The translations under genes and the position numbers were made by a program. A stretch of DNA of 42,695 nucleotides, taken from IMG/VR virus record IMGVR_UViG_3300022837_000018, positions 1 to 42,695 of that record; one strand, written 5' to 3'. The notes under the pieces are model-generated. The model was not told the origin of the DNA and searched no databases. It saw only the letters and a list, made by a program, of their open reading frames with translations. Position 1 is the first letter of the stretch. Each line of letters starts with the position of its first letter. Positions 25,769-31,989 of this stretch are shown in pieces. The DNA comes from a virus.

Positions 25769-25911
25769 TATTCAAATATAGGTATGTATTGTGGATTATA
25801 ATCCCAGACGAACCCCCACCCGGTATAAGCGAATATGATTGGTTCGGTTGCTATGTAGGCAAATATTATCAGTATAATTGCTAGAATATTCCAAATTGTT
25901 TTTGCTTTCAT
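25765..25911 (-). CDS. Single-pass membrane microprotein upstream of terL
   Basis: A 48-residue ORF starting at ATG 25911-25909: a short basic start (MKAKTIW), a hydrophobic segment about residues 8-22 (ILAIILIIFAYIA), a Trp/Gly stretch and a polar end. Its TGA overlaps the TTG of the large terminase by two bases, which suggests translational coupling. It starts three bases downstream of the preceding gene stop. Function is unknown; small membrane proteins in phage late operons are often lysis or superinfection factors, which is only a possibility here. Confidence 0.5.
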   Translation of the reverse strand: MKAKTIWNILAIILIIFAYIATEPIIFAYTGWGFVWDYNPQYIPIFEY

Positions 25912-25914
25912 AAA

Positions 25915-26223
25915 CTAGTTATTAACCGCCAAATTCCTAAGCAAATCATCTTCATCTTCAATTTCGTTAAGTGCTTCCAGAAAACAGGAAAGAAATACTT
26001 TTCCCGATAAGCTGCGCTGTATTCTTAATTCTGTTACAACAAAAATACAGGTACTTTGAATGTACTCCCTCACATCTTCTTCGATTGCATCCTCCATATC
26101 AATAAAATCGGTCAAAAAAACCTGATCTCCAAAAAATGGTCTGAAATTCATAAGTGCATCGAAATAATGGGACTCTATTTCTCCTTCTGGTGTAATCGTT
26201 TCGATTTCAAATTGTACTTTCAT
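25915..26223 (-). CDS. Acidic hypothetical protein
   Basis: A 102-residue strongly acidic protein with a beta-rich N-terminus (MKVQFEIETITPEGEIES) and a helical, Glu/Asp-rich C-terminus (EIEDEDDLLRNL). It has one pair of hydrophobic strands near residues 58-66 and no membrane segment. The start ATG overlaps the motif ACAGGACAA, also found before other genes in this window. It lies between the small and large terminase genes, where accessory packaging proteins sometimes occur. I do not recognise the family. Confidence 0.6.
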   Translation of the reverse strand: MKVQFEIETITPEGEIESHYFDALMNFRPFFGDQVFLTDFIDMEDAIEEDVREYIQSTCIFVVTELRIQRSLSGKVFLSCFLEALNEIEDEDDLLRNLAVNN

Positions 26224-26261
26224 TGTCCTGTTTTTTACTGTTAAAATTATAATTTACCGAT

Positions 26262-26276
26262 TTACCCCCAGGGTAA
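26262..26276. promoter_or_regulatory. Short palindrome between terS and the acidic gene
   Basis: TTACCC (26262-26267), CCA, GGGTAA (26271-26276): a perfect 6-bp inverted repeat with a 3-base spacer in the 72-base gap downstream of the small terminase. It could be an operator or a small hairpin. Confidence 0.3.
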
Positions 26277-26295
26277 CACTTTTAAAAATTGCACT

Positions 26296-26883
26296 TTACT
26301 TATTATTAATGTAATTATTTATATCCCCGAAGAAATTGTTCTGGACTGGTCCGGTTCCTTCCAATGGCTTAGGCTTGGTCAGTCCAGTCATTTCTTCGAG
26401 AACCGCTAAGGACTTGTCTTTGTCGGCTATCTTATAGCTGATCTCCCGGCTAAGGACTATTCCTCCGCCCTCTTCATCTCCCTGCTGCATCAATACTTTC
26501 TCTTTTATCGTAACCTGGTTGAGTGCTGCGTAATGCTTCGGGTCGATCTGGTCCTTATTCTTCAACCGCCATTCGTTATCAACTAAATCGGTAAGATTGG
26601 TGAAGGCCATGTTTGATCTCTCCCTCAATACTCGCTCCTGGGTGATTCCAAGGGCTTCAAGTAACGGTGCAGCGTGATTATCGAGGTATTTTTTAATGTT
26701 AACATTTGTCAACAACCTTGAAGCGGTGGCCCTTGCCGTTTTTTCCGCATATCCCGTTGAAATCGCTGCTTGTGTGGCGTTCTTATTCGAACTCCCTAGA
26801 TAATACTCACAAAACATCTTCTCACGCTCTGACAGCCTTATTTCTTCTCCGTTCCTCAGTGTGATGATCTCCTGCTTTGCCAT
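26296..26883 (-). CDS. terS: Terminase small subunit (Terminase_2 type)
   Basis: A 195-residue protein if started at ATG 26883 (MAKQEIITLRNGEEI); a start 21 bases upstream adds a hydrophobic MIIIFTY peptide and is less likely. It recognises phage DNA and guides the large subunit. The N-terminal half has the typical small-terminase pattern: EREKMFCEYYL, then NATQAAISTGYAEKTARATASRLL, a helix-turn-helix, then VNIKKYLD. A long helix follows and a short Asn-rich tail ends the protein. It is the first gene of the packaging operon and faces the plus-strand regulatory cluster across a control region. Confidence 0.85.
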   Translation of the reverse strand: MAKQEIITLRNGEEIRLSEREKMFCEYYLGSSNKNATQAAISTGYAEKTARATASRLLTNVNIKKYLDNHAAPLLEALGITQERVLRERSNMAFTNLTDLVDNEWRLKNKDQIDPKHYAALNQVTIKEKVLMQQGDEEGGGIVLSREISYKIADKDKSLAVLEEMTGLTKPKPLEGTGPVQNNFFGDINNYINNK

Positions 26884-26940
26884 ATATGTAAATATAATAA
26901 TCATTTTCGTAAAAAAAATTACTATTTATTAGGATTATAT

Positions 26941-26957
26941 TATTACTTGTAGTAATA
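26941..26957. promoter_or_regulatory. Operator candidate in the divergent control region
   Basis: A perfect palindrome, TATTACT (26941-26947), TGT, AGTAATA (26951-26957), in the AT-rich gap between terS (minus) and the plus-strand cluster starting at 27015. It is placed to control both directions. The two HTH proteins encoded downstream are plausible binders. A CCCC/GGGG hairpin (about 26979-26993) follows before the first plus-strand gene. Confidence 0.45.
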
Positions 26958-27014
26958 TTACATAATCAAACAGGACAACCCCACGGATAGGGGATAAACT
27001 AAACAACTAAGGTT

Positions 27015-27167
27015 ATGAGAAAATTTAAAATAATATTCTTGCATACAGACGGTGACACTCGTGAAATCATTATTGATGCTTATAACAAAGAAAGGGCTGT
27101 TGGGCGATTTAAGGTAAACTGGGGCTTAGATATGAAAATTTTAAGTGCCTCCCAACATAGCATCTAA
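27015..27167 (+). CDS. Small leader protein of the regulatory cluster
   Basis: A 50-residue ORF: ATG 27015-27017, stop 27165-27167. The peptide is basic with strand-like alternation at the start (MRKFKIIFLHTDGDTREIII), then a helix (DAYNKERAVGRFKV). The start context ctaaacaactaaggtt is A-rich with a weak AAGG. The ACAGGACAA motif (26970-26978) lies 36 bases before the start. No family recognised. Confidence 0.5.
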   Translation: MRKFKIIFLHTDGDTREIIIDAYNKERAVGRFKVNWGLDMKILSASQHSI

Positions 27168-27236
27168 CAAAGAAATCTAAATCATTCACGGGGGAGCAAT
27201 CCCCCACTCAATCGAACAGGACAAAAACTAATAACT

Positions 27237-27332
27237 ATGAAAAATTCATCATTTGTGGCTCTAATGGCAGTCACCACATTAATCATCGGGTTCGGGGTTT
27301 ATTTCGTCTCCCAAAACAACTTTATCTACTAA
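27237..27332 (+). CDS. 31-residue single-pass membrane peptide
   Basis: A short ORF from ATG 27237 to TAA 27330-27332: MKNSSFVALMAVTTLIIGFG then VYFVSQNNFIY. It is almost entirely one transmembrane helix. It is preceded by a GGGGG/CCCCC hairpin, then ACAGGACAA (27216-27224) and aactaataact, and followed within two bases by the next ATG with the same taact-ATGAAA context. Coding is plausible because of this repeated context, but the ORF is very short. Confidence 0.4.
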   Translation: MKNSSFVALMAVTTLIIGFGVYFVSQNNFIY

Positions 27333-27334
27333 CT

Positions 27335-27562
27335 ATGAAAAAGCTACTAATCAAAATATCAATACTCTCACTATTCGGAATATTCGGAGTAGTTGGGCTT
27401 GCTCAAATGAACTATCAGCAAGCAGTTGCCAAGGCCCGTGAAGTTGATACGGAAAGCGAAATTAAGTCTGTGTTTAAAGATCACGGATTTGATTCAGGGA
27501 TCTATGACAAGATCACCGTATCTGAAAAAGTAAAGGCATTCTTCACTGTAATAATCTTATAA
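27335..27562 (+). CDS. Small exported or membrane-anchored protein
   Basis: A 75-residue protein with a clear N-terminal hydrophobic segment after a KK pair (MKKLLIKISILSLFGIFGVV, residues 1-20) and a possible signal peptidase site around GLAQ. The remaining 50 residues are polar and helical (VAKAREVDTESEIKSVFKDHG). It starts two bases after the preceding membrane peptide and ends two bases before the DUF3560 gene, so it belongs to the same transcript. No family recognised. Confidence 0.55.
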   Translation: MKKLLIKISILSLFGIFGVVGLAQMNYQQAVAKAREVDTESEIKSVFKDHGFDSGIYDKITVSEKVKAFFTVIIL

Positions 27563-27564
27563 TT

Positions 27565-28206
27565 ATGAACACTTACGCCAAGTACACCGCAAACGTATTC
27601 TGTGCAAAATGCACTGAAGAACATGAAAAAGGATCTATCATTCAGGTAGAGACGAAATACGGAAAAGAAAATGATTCAATTGTTTTCAACCTGCTATTGA
27701 AGAAAGACGGATTTTTCTATTACTCGATCGTCCGTGCAGATGGTTATAACATTCAGGAGCGTGCCAAGGCGAAGGCTGAAAGATTGTTAGGATGGTCCGC
27801 AAGTGCTTCAAAAAAATCAGATGCTTATCATGAGGCTTCCAATGAAGGCCGTGATTTCCTTTCTCTGGCTGAACCAGTCAAAGTTGGGCATCATAGCGAG
27901 AAAAAGCATAGGGCATTGATAGACCGAAATTGGAATAGGATGGGTAAATCAGTAGAGTTTTCTGATAAAGCCGGAGAATACGAGTCTAGGGCTGACTATT
28001 GGGCTTCAAAGGTTAATGATATAAATCTTTCAATGCCTGAATCATTGGAATACTATGAATTCAAGCTCGAAGAAGCAAAGGAAAAGCATGAAGGCTTAAA
28101 GTCCGGGAAATACGAAAGAAGGCATTCCTATTCGCTTACCTACGCAAAGAAGGCTGTTAATGATGCTGCAAAGAATCTTGAAACAGCTAAAAAACTCTGG
28201 GAATGA
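27565..28206 (+). CDS. DUF3560-type protein
   Basis: A 213-residue protein. After an N-terminal region with a CAKC pair (residues 13-16) come the hallmarks of the DUF3560 family: HHSEKKHRALIDRNWNRMGK near residues 110-130, then a YWASKVNDINLSMPESL segment and a long coiled helix ending with HSYSLTYAKKAV. Family members occur in phages and mobile elements; no biochemical role is established to my knowledge. It has the highest-confidence known domain in this cluster and overlaps the next ORF by four bases (ATGA). Confidence 0.7.
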   Translation: MNTYAKYTANVFCAKCTEEHEKGSIIQVETKYGKENDSIVFNLLLKKDGFFYYSIVRADGYNIQERAKAKAERLLGWSASASKKSDAYHEASNEGRDFLSLAEPVKVGHHSEKKHRALIDRNWNRMGKSVEFSDKAGEYESRADYWASKVNDINLSMPESLEYYEFKLEEAKEKHEGLKSGKYERRHSYSLTYAKKAVNDAAKNLETAKKLWE

Positions 28207-28367
28207 AAAACTCTGACCTCAGCAACCTAGATCGAATCGCTCTCAAAAAAGCAATCAAAGAAACTCCTAGCCTTCGGGTTGGGAGTTCAGTTCCCAAATC
28301 AATGAACAAGGGGTTTAGCGATACTCCTTTGTTCTCCAACGAAAAAAATCAGACGAACCTATGGTAG
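28203..28367 (+). CDS. Small basic protein between DUF3560 and Xre genes
   Basis: A 54-residue ORF with ATG 28203-28205 overlapping the DUF3560 stop (ATGA) and stop TAG overlapping the start of the Xre-type gene (ATGGTAG). Overlaps at both ends argue that it is translated. The peptide is Lys/Ser/Asn-rich (LDRIALKKAIKETPSLRVG) without a recognisable domain; it might be a small regulator or toxin partner of the Xre protein, which is only a guess. Confidence 0.5.
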   Translation: MKNSDLSNLDRIALKKAIKETPSLRVGSSVPKSMNKGFSDTPLFSNEKNQTNLW

Positions 28368-28585
28368 TTATTGACATTAGAAAATTACAAGTGCTTGCGA
28401 GCACAATCAAATCACGCAGACAAATTATGATGCTGACTCAAGAACAGCTATCAGATAAGTCGGGAGTAGGCCAAGCAATGATCGCTATGGTAGAATCCGG
28501 TAAGAGACTCCCATCGCTGATCAGCATGGTAAACATCCTAAGTGCGCTGGATCTGGTGCTGAAGGTGGATGAAACGGAAGATTAA
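28361..28585 (+). CDS. Xre/Cro-CI-type transcriptional regulator
   Basis: A 74-residue protein with a single HTH_3 domain: IKSRRQIMMLTQEQLSDKSG (helices 1-2), VGQAMIAMVESGKRLPSL (recognition helix region), then a closing helix. It lacks a cleavage or dimerisation domain, so it resembles a Cro-like or HipB-like repressor. It is co-translated with the 54-residue ORF upstream. Two near-identical palindromes lie within 55 bases downstream, before the gene at 28689, and are candidate binding sites. It could also be the antitoxin half of a small module. Confidence 0.8.
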   Translation: MVVIDIRKLQVLASTIKSRRQIMMLTQEQLSDKSGVGQAMIAMVESGKRLPSLISMVNILSALDLVLKVDETED

Positions 28586-28592
28586 GAATAAT

Positions 28593-28638
28593 TAATAATA
28601 TTATTAGAAATATGTTGCAATCTAATAATATTGTTATA
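28593..28638. promoter_or_regulatory. Tandem operator candidates 31 bp apart
   Basis: TAATAATATTATTA (28593-28606) is a perfect palindrome. A second, imperfect copy, TAATAATATTGTTAT, begins at 28624, 31 bp later, close to three helical turns. Both lie upstream of the 262-residue gene. ATTATTAG/CTAATAAT arms between them could also form a larger inverted repeat. A promoter-like TTGCAA at 28616 lies between the copies. Confidence 0.5.
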
Positions 28639-28688
28639 AATTAGCATAAGCGAAAGGGAAACGGTTCTCTTTCAAACCAAAAAACATC

Positions 28689-29477
28689 ATGAAAAAGCAA
28701 GAACTGATTACTCGATTAATTGAAAAAGGAACTAAAAGCACTAATTTGAAAACAGCTTCAAACGCTGAGGAGAAAAGAGCTATTGAATCCCATGGGTTTG
28801 AAAAGGTCAAAGGTTGGCTAAGTCTGATCGAAAGAAAAGAATCAAACGCAAGGATGGCTATTGAATATGCCAAAAAAGCAAAGTCTTTCGGACTGTCATC
28901 AAGGAAGGAATATTTGGCATTGTCAGAAAAAGCGAGTGATATACTTTCGGATTTTCAAACAGGACATTCTATGGGTTGTTATAGAACACTATTGTTGAAT
29001 AACACCGCTTTTCAATGGAACCACAACCTCGATAATTATGCTAAATCTTACAAATTTAGTGCAACTTATGGCAGCTTGAAAATCTCCCTGAATAAAAAAG
29101 AGCTGAGACAAGTAAAGAACATTCAAGGTGTTTGGACAATTGAAAGTGAAGATGGGTCTGCTAAATGGCTTGAGTCTAGCGGAAGAAAATCAACGTTCTC
29201 CGTTGAATGGGTTGAAGGATATCTTTTCAAAGATTCTCACAGTAATGAAAGTCTCGATGCAGCAAAAGCACTACAAGAGCTTAAAGATATTCAAAAAGCT
29301 GCTCAAAAATCGAGAGATGGCCAGTTTGTAGGGGCTGTTCACATGAGGGCGAAAGGGGCGTGTATGCCAGGTATAATAGCTTTCTGCAATCGCCATGGAT
29401 TAAACGTGAACCGTGGGTATAGTGTAGGGTTCTTAAAGTCTTTCAACGATCTTTATTCAGTACCTTTCCTGAAATAA
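28689..29477 (+). CDS. Hypothetical protein controlled by the tandem operators
   Basis: A 262-residue soluble protein. The first 90 residues are helical and lysine-rich; the middle (about 110-190) looks beta-rich with WTIESEDGSAKWLESSGRK and a WVEGYLF strand; the C-terminal third is helical with two cysteines (GACMPGIIAFCNRHGL). There is no signal peptide. I do not recognise the family. A region of palindromes precedes it, and a small HTH gene begins six bases after its stop. It could be an orphan accessory or defence-related gene of the immunity region; no function can be read from the sequence. Confidence 0.65.
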   Translation: MKKQELITRLIEKGTKSTNLKTASNAEEKRAIESHGFEKVKGWLSLIERKESNARMAIEYAKKAKSFGLSSRKEYLALSEKASDILSDFQTGHSMGCYRTLLLNNTAFQWNHNLDNYAKSYKFSATYGSLKISLNKKELRQVKNIQGVWTIESEDGSAKWLESSGRKSTFSVEWVEGYLFKDSHSNESLDAAKALQELKDIQKAAQKSRDGQFVGAVHMRAKGACMPGIIAFCNRHGLNVNRGYSVGFLKSFNDLYSVPFLK

Positions 29478-29483
29478 AAAATA

Positions 29484-29705
29484 ATGACTGACCACGAAAA
29501 ATTCAAAGCCCTAATTGAAAAGTTAGGGCTTTCAAGACAAGATCTTGCAGACATGCTAGGCATGAAGTTCACAAGTGTAACCAATCAGCTTGCTCCTTCG
29601 AAGGAACTGCCTAAATGGGCCAAAAGTATGCTAATAGTAGCTGATCGTAATCCATTCAATTTTTTCGATAAAGAACTGATTTGGGAAAAAATGAAACAGG
29701 GGTAA
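29484..29705 (+). CDS. Small HTH protein, last gene of the regulatory cluster
   Basis: A 73-residue protein with a helix-turn-helix region near residues 8-40 (IEKLGLSRQDLADMLGMKF then TSVTNQLAPSK), similar in outline to phage Xre-type proteins, and a C-terminal helix with WAKSMLIVADRN. It starts six bases after the 262-residue gene and is followed by a strong terminator. With the regulator at 28361 it makes the cluster look like a lysogeny or early control region, although no CI-like protease domain or integrase is seen. Confidence 0.7.
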   Translation: MTDHEKFKALIEKLGLSRQDLADMLGMKFTSVTNQLAPSKELPKWAKSMLIVADRNPFNFFDKELIWEKMKQG

Positions 29706-29753
29706 GCTCCTATTTCTAGGGAGGAATTCTTATACAGATTCGATTTAAAAAGG

Positions 29754-29785
29754 AAAAACCCGGACTGATTAGTCCGGGTTTTTTT
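29754..29785. terminator. Bidirectional intrinsic terminator
   Basis: A perfect 13-bp stem, AAAAACCCGGACT (29754-29766) and AGTCCGGGTTTTT (29771-29783), with loop GATT and further T. It separates the convergent genes ending at 29705 (+) and 29789 (-). Confidence 0.92.
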
Positions 29786-29788
29786 GTG

Positions 29789-30049
29789 CTATGTGGTTAA
29801 TTCTTCCTCCAGTTCTTCTTCCAGTTCCTTTATCTCTGCTGGCACTGCGAATCTCCAAGCGGCGAAGCTTCGGTAAGGATCGCATCCTGCCATATCGATT
29901 TCTTCGAGTACGAGTCCTTTACCTCCTTGGATCTTTAGATTCAGAACATTGATCACCGTGTAAGGCTCTCCCTTCTTGATCCACTTGGATGATGGAAATT
30001 CTGCTGGTCGGTGCTGGTCGTTTAGGCAGATTACTTGGAAGGGGTTCAT
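29789..30049 (-). CDS. Small early protein with SSKWIKKGEPYTV motif
   Basis: An 86-residue protein of a type often seen in Bacteroidota phage early operons. It has an N-terminal beta-strand (VICLND), a conserved SKWIKKGEPYTVINV stretch near residues 20-36, then LVLEEIDMAGCDPYRSF and a RFAVP strand, and a strongly acidic tail. Function unknown; probably a small beta-barrel-like fold. It is the last gene of the early operon, 13 bases after the previous one, and is followed by the bidirectional terminator. Confidence 0.6.
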   Translation of the reverse strand: MNPFQVICLNDQHRPAEFPSSKWIKKGEPYTVINVLNLKIQGGKGLVLEEIDMAGCDPYRSFAAWRFAVPAEIKELEEELEEELTT

Positions 30050-30062
30050 ATCAATCGTTTAT

Positions 30063-30263
30063 TTAAATATCGCTGTGGTCATACAATTTACCACGAAACA
30101 AAATAAAGTCACCAAATCCTGTTTTTATGACCGTGTTTTTTTTGATTATTTCTTCCCTGGCCTTTGAAAGATCTTCATCCGTCATTGATAGGATTGTTTG
30201 ATCAACATGGCTCAATCCTGTTAGATTTAATCGTTTCGATTTCCTATTGTGCTTGCTGCTCAT
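30063..30263 (-). CDS. Small basic hypothetical protein
   Basis: A 66-residue protein starting at ATG 30263-30261 (MSSKHNRKSKRLNLTGLS), one base after the previous stop. A longer start would overlap that gene by about 100 bases and is rejected. The middle is helical (MTDEDLSKAREEIIKKN) and the end is strand-rich (GFGDFILFRGKLYDH). No family recognised. Confidence 0.55.
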   Translation of the reverse strand: MSSKHNRKSKRLNLTGLSHVDQTILSMTDEDLSKAREEIIKKNTVIKTGFGDFILFRGKLYDHSDI

Positions 30264-30264
30264 A

Positions 30265-30531
30265 TCAAAATGGCTTAGTATCGTATTGTGAGGCTTTGTA
30301 GCCAAAATAGAATCCCTCGGCAACTGCAATGGCTCTGGACTGGCTAGTGCAGTGATCATCAAGGATGGTTTTGATTATTTCTTGATTTCTGTGCACTTTC
30401 CATACCCAGAATCTGTTTCGCTTTGATTCTACAGTCAGGTGGTACTCGCCAAGTGTTGCGGAAAAACTTTCTTCCGCTTCATCGCAAATCCATGGCATTT
30501 GTCTGATTGCTTTTTTCCAAACTTTAGGCAT
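30265..30531 (-). CDS. Small hypothetical protein (8-base overlap start)
   Basis: An 88-residue protein starting at ATG 30531-30529, overlapping the preceding stop by eight bases (ATGCCTAA). It contains alternating beta-strand residues, FSATLGEYHLTVESKRNRFW then VWKVHRNQEIIKT, then an Ala-rich helix (SRAIAVAEGFYFGY). This resembles small beta-alpha phage proteins of unknown role. A longer upstream start is possible but would overlap more. Confidence 0.55.
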   Translation of the reverse strand: MPKVWKKAIRQMPWICDEAEESFSATLGEYHLTVESKRNRFWVWKVHRNQEIIKTILDDHCTSQSRAIAVAEGFYFGYKASQYDTKPF

Positions 30532-31096
30532 AATGAACCTCCCTCCAGCATAAAATTTGCCCTTCAAATGGTTTTGGGTATTGGAACCATGACAATAAAT
30601 CATCGATACTCAATCCATCATTTATTGCTACCGATGGCAGTATTGATAATTCAATCGGACTAGATGCTACATGGAAATACTTTTTACCGATATCAATGTA
30701 GAAATCATCCTCATACTGTTTCATTTTAAAGCCAATGGCTTGCTTAATCTCCAACTCTGGCGCAAATATGATCTGTGGCGAATTGTAAGGCTTTCCGAAC
30801 CATACCCGTAGGGATGCTTTGTCACCTGCTTTCCATCGGGACCCATTTCGGATTGTATGCTTTTTTTCACCCTCAGCAATATTGTTCAATGAGTGCTGGA
30901 AGTGAATTAAATCGTATGTGGTAAGTTTTTTATCCTCTAATGATTTCAGGTTCCATCGCTGAAGATTGAAGATATATTCCCTATCGCAAGAATTTATCCC
31001 TAACGAATTCAAGACCTGCTCCACAAAGAAGGTAGGTTGTCCTACTTTCGGGTGATATGTCGGAAACTTACGGCTGAATGTGATTACTTTAGCCAT
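30524..31096 (-). CDS. ASCH-like protein
   Basis: A 190-residue protein with the pattern of a Bacteroidota phage family having ASCH/PUA-like character. After MAKVITFSRKFPTYHPKVGQ comes KKHTIRNGSRWKAGDKASLR and a VWFGKPYNSP segment, in which a conserved HTIR and RWK...GD are typical of nucleic-acid-binding ASCH beta-barrels. Such proteins are thought to bind modified or specific RNA/DNA; that role is inferred. The ATG overlaps the YopX-like stop by eight bases (ATGGCTAA), so translation is probably coupled. Confidence 0.6.
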   Translation of the reverse strand: MAKVITFSRKFPTYHPKVGQPTFFVEQVLNSLGINSCDREYIFNLQRWNLKSLEDKKLTTYDLIHFQHSLNNIAEGEKKHTIRNGSRWKAGDKASLRVWFGKPYNSPQIIFAPELEIKQAIGFKMKQYEDDFYIDIGKKYFHVASSPIELSILPSVAINDGLSIDDLLSWFQYPKPFEGQILCWREVHYA

Positions 31097-31478
31097 TGTC
31101 GGCCTCCTTTCCTTTCAGCTCAGGGTTATCGAATATGTTCCCGATTACCTCGCAACGCCCTGCGTCTACCGCTTCGCCAAAATAATGATCGTACATCCAT
31201 CCTTTTGATTGTAGGGCAAAGGAAGCAAGATGCTTGCTCCAGAGCACTCTGAGTTTGTTTTCTAAGTTTGTCGTTTGTAGGACATCGCCTTCAAAGATTT
31301 TTACTTTATTTTTACCTATCAGCCCGGTAAATTGGCCTACTGATTCGGGGATTACTTCATGCCCCCACCATTCATCAGGATATGAGGTTTTAACATGAAT
31401 TTGTCCACCCATCAACTCCCCTTCTACCCATTTTCCGGTGCCAACTATTTTGCCTCGGAATAAAATTTCTCTAGACAT
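31089..31478 (-). CDS. YopX family protein
   Basis: A 129-residue protein with the YopX signature: MSREILFRGKIVGTGKWVEG at the start, IPESVGQFTGLIGKNKVKIF then EGDVLQ in the middle, and CEVIGNIFDNPEL near the end. YopX proteins are common phage early proteins without an established function; they form a small beta-rich fold. Its ATG overlaps the upstream stop by eight bases (ATGTCTAG). Confidence 0.88.
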   Translation of the reverse strand: MSREILFRGKIVGTGKWVEGELMGGQIHVKTSYPDEWWGHEVIPESVGQFTGLIGKNKVKIFEGDVLQTTNLENKLRVLWSKHLASFALQSKGWMYDHYFGEAVDAGRCEVIGNIFDNPELKGKEADNG

Positions 31479-31746
31479 CGGAAGGCTCCTTTCCTAATTC
31501 GTTTAACAATCCTTTTGCATATAGGATTGCTATCCTAGCCACCGATTCTGTATATTTAATTGGATCGTTAGCATCTGGGGAAATGATATCAATTGCTTTA
31601 GTTATATCTTCCATCATACCCATATTGGAAATAATACCCTGCAATGCTATGCCTGAGAAATGCTCCAGCTTGTTTAAGCCATCGGTTATTGATTCGATGT
31701 TAGGGCTTTTGATAACCTGCCCGATTGGTTCTGTGTAATTCTTCAT
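31471..31746 (-). CDS. Hypothetical early protein
   Basis: A 91-residue mostly helical protein with IESITDGLNKLEHFSGIALQ and a C-terminal AILYAKGLLNELGKE helix. No membrane segment or metal site. The leader contains ACAGGACAA (31767-31759) followed by ataaaaactaag before the ATG. Its stop overlaps the YopX start by eight bases. I do not recognise the family; its place next to YopX suggests a small accessory gene. Confidence 0.55.
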   Translation of the reverse strand: MKNYTEPIGQVIKSPNIESITDGLNKLEHFSGIALQGIISNMGMMEDITKAIDIISPDANDPIKYTESVARIAILYAKGLLNELGKEPSDV

Positions 31747-31779
31747 CTTAGTTTTTATTTGTCCTGTTCAATTATTTGT

Positions 31780-31989
31780 TTAGTAGTTATCAATGCGCCT
31801 AAACTTATCGCTTATTTTGATTCTGTGCCCTATTTTGGAAACCTCTCCTGTTTTCTTTTTTACTTTGTGCCGCCTTGGTTCCCCCTCCTGATCTGCATGT
31901 ACCCGAAATAGTGAGGACCTGATTTCGATCAGTTCTCCTTCGCTGAATGTAAGGAGTTTTATTGTTTTTTCAAATTGAGGCTGGCACAT
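31780..31989 (-). CDS. Small basic hypothetical protein
   Basis: A 69-residue protein rich in Lys/Arg (KVKKKTGEVSKIGHRIKISD), with beta-strand-like spacing and no cysteines. It overlaps the preceding gene by 31 bases in another frame. A small nucleic-acid-binding role is possible because of the charge. No family recognised. Coding is supported by position in the operon and by a plausible length. Confidence 0.45.
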   Translation of the reverse strand: MCQPQFEKTIKLLTFSEGELIEIRSSLFRVHADQEGEPRRHKVKKKTGEVSKIGHRIKISDKFRRIDNY

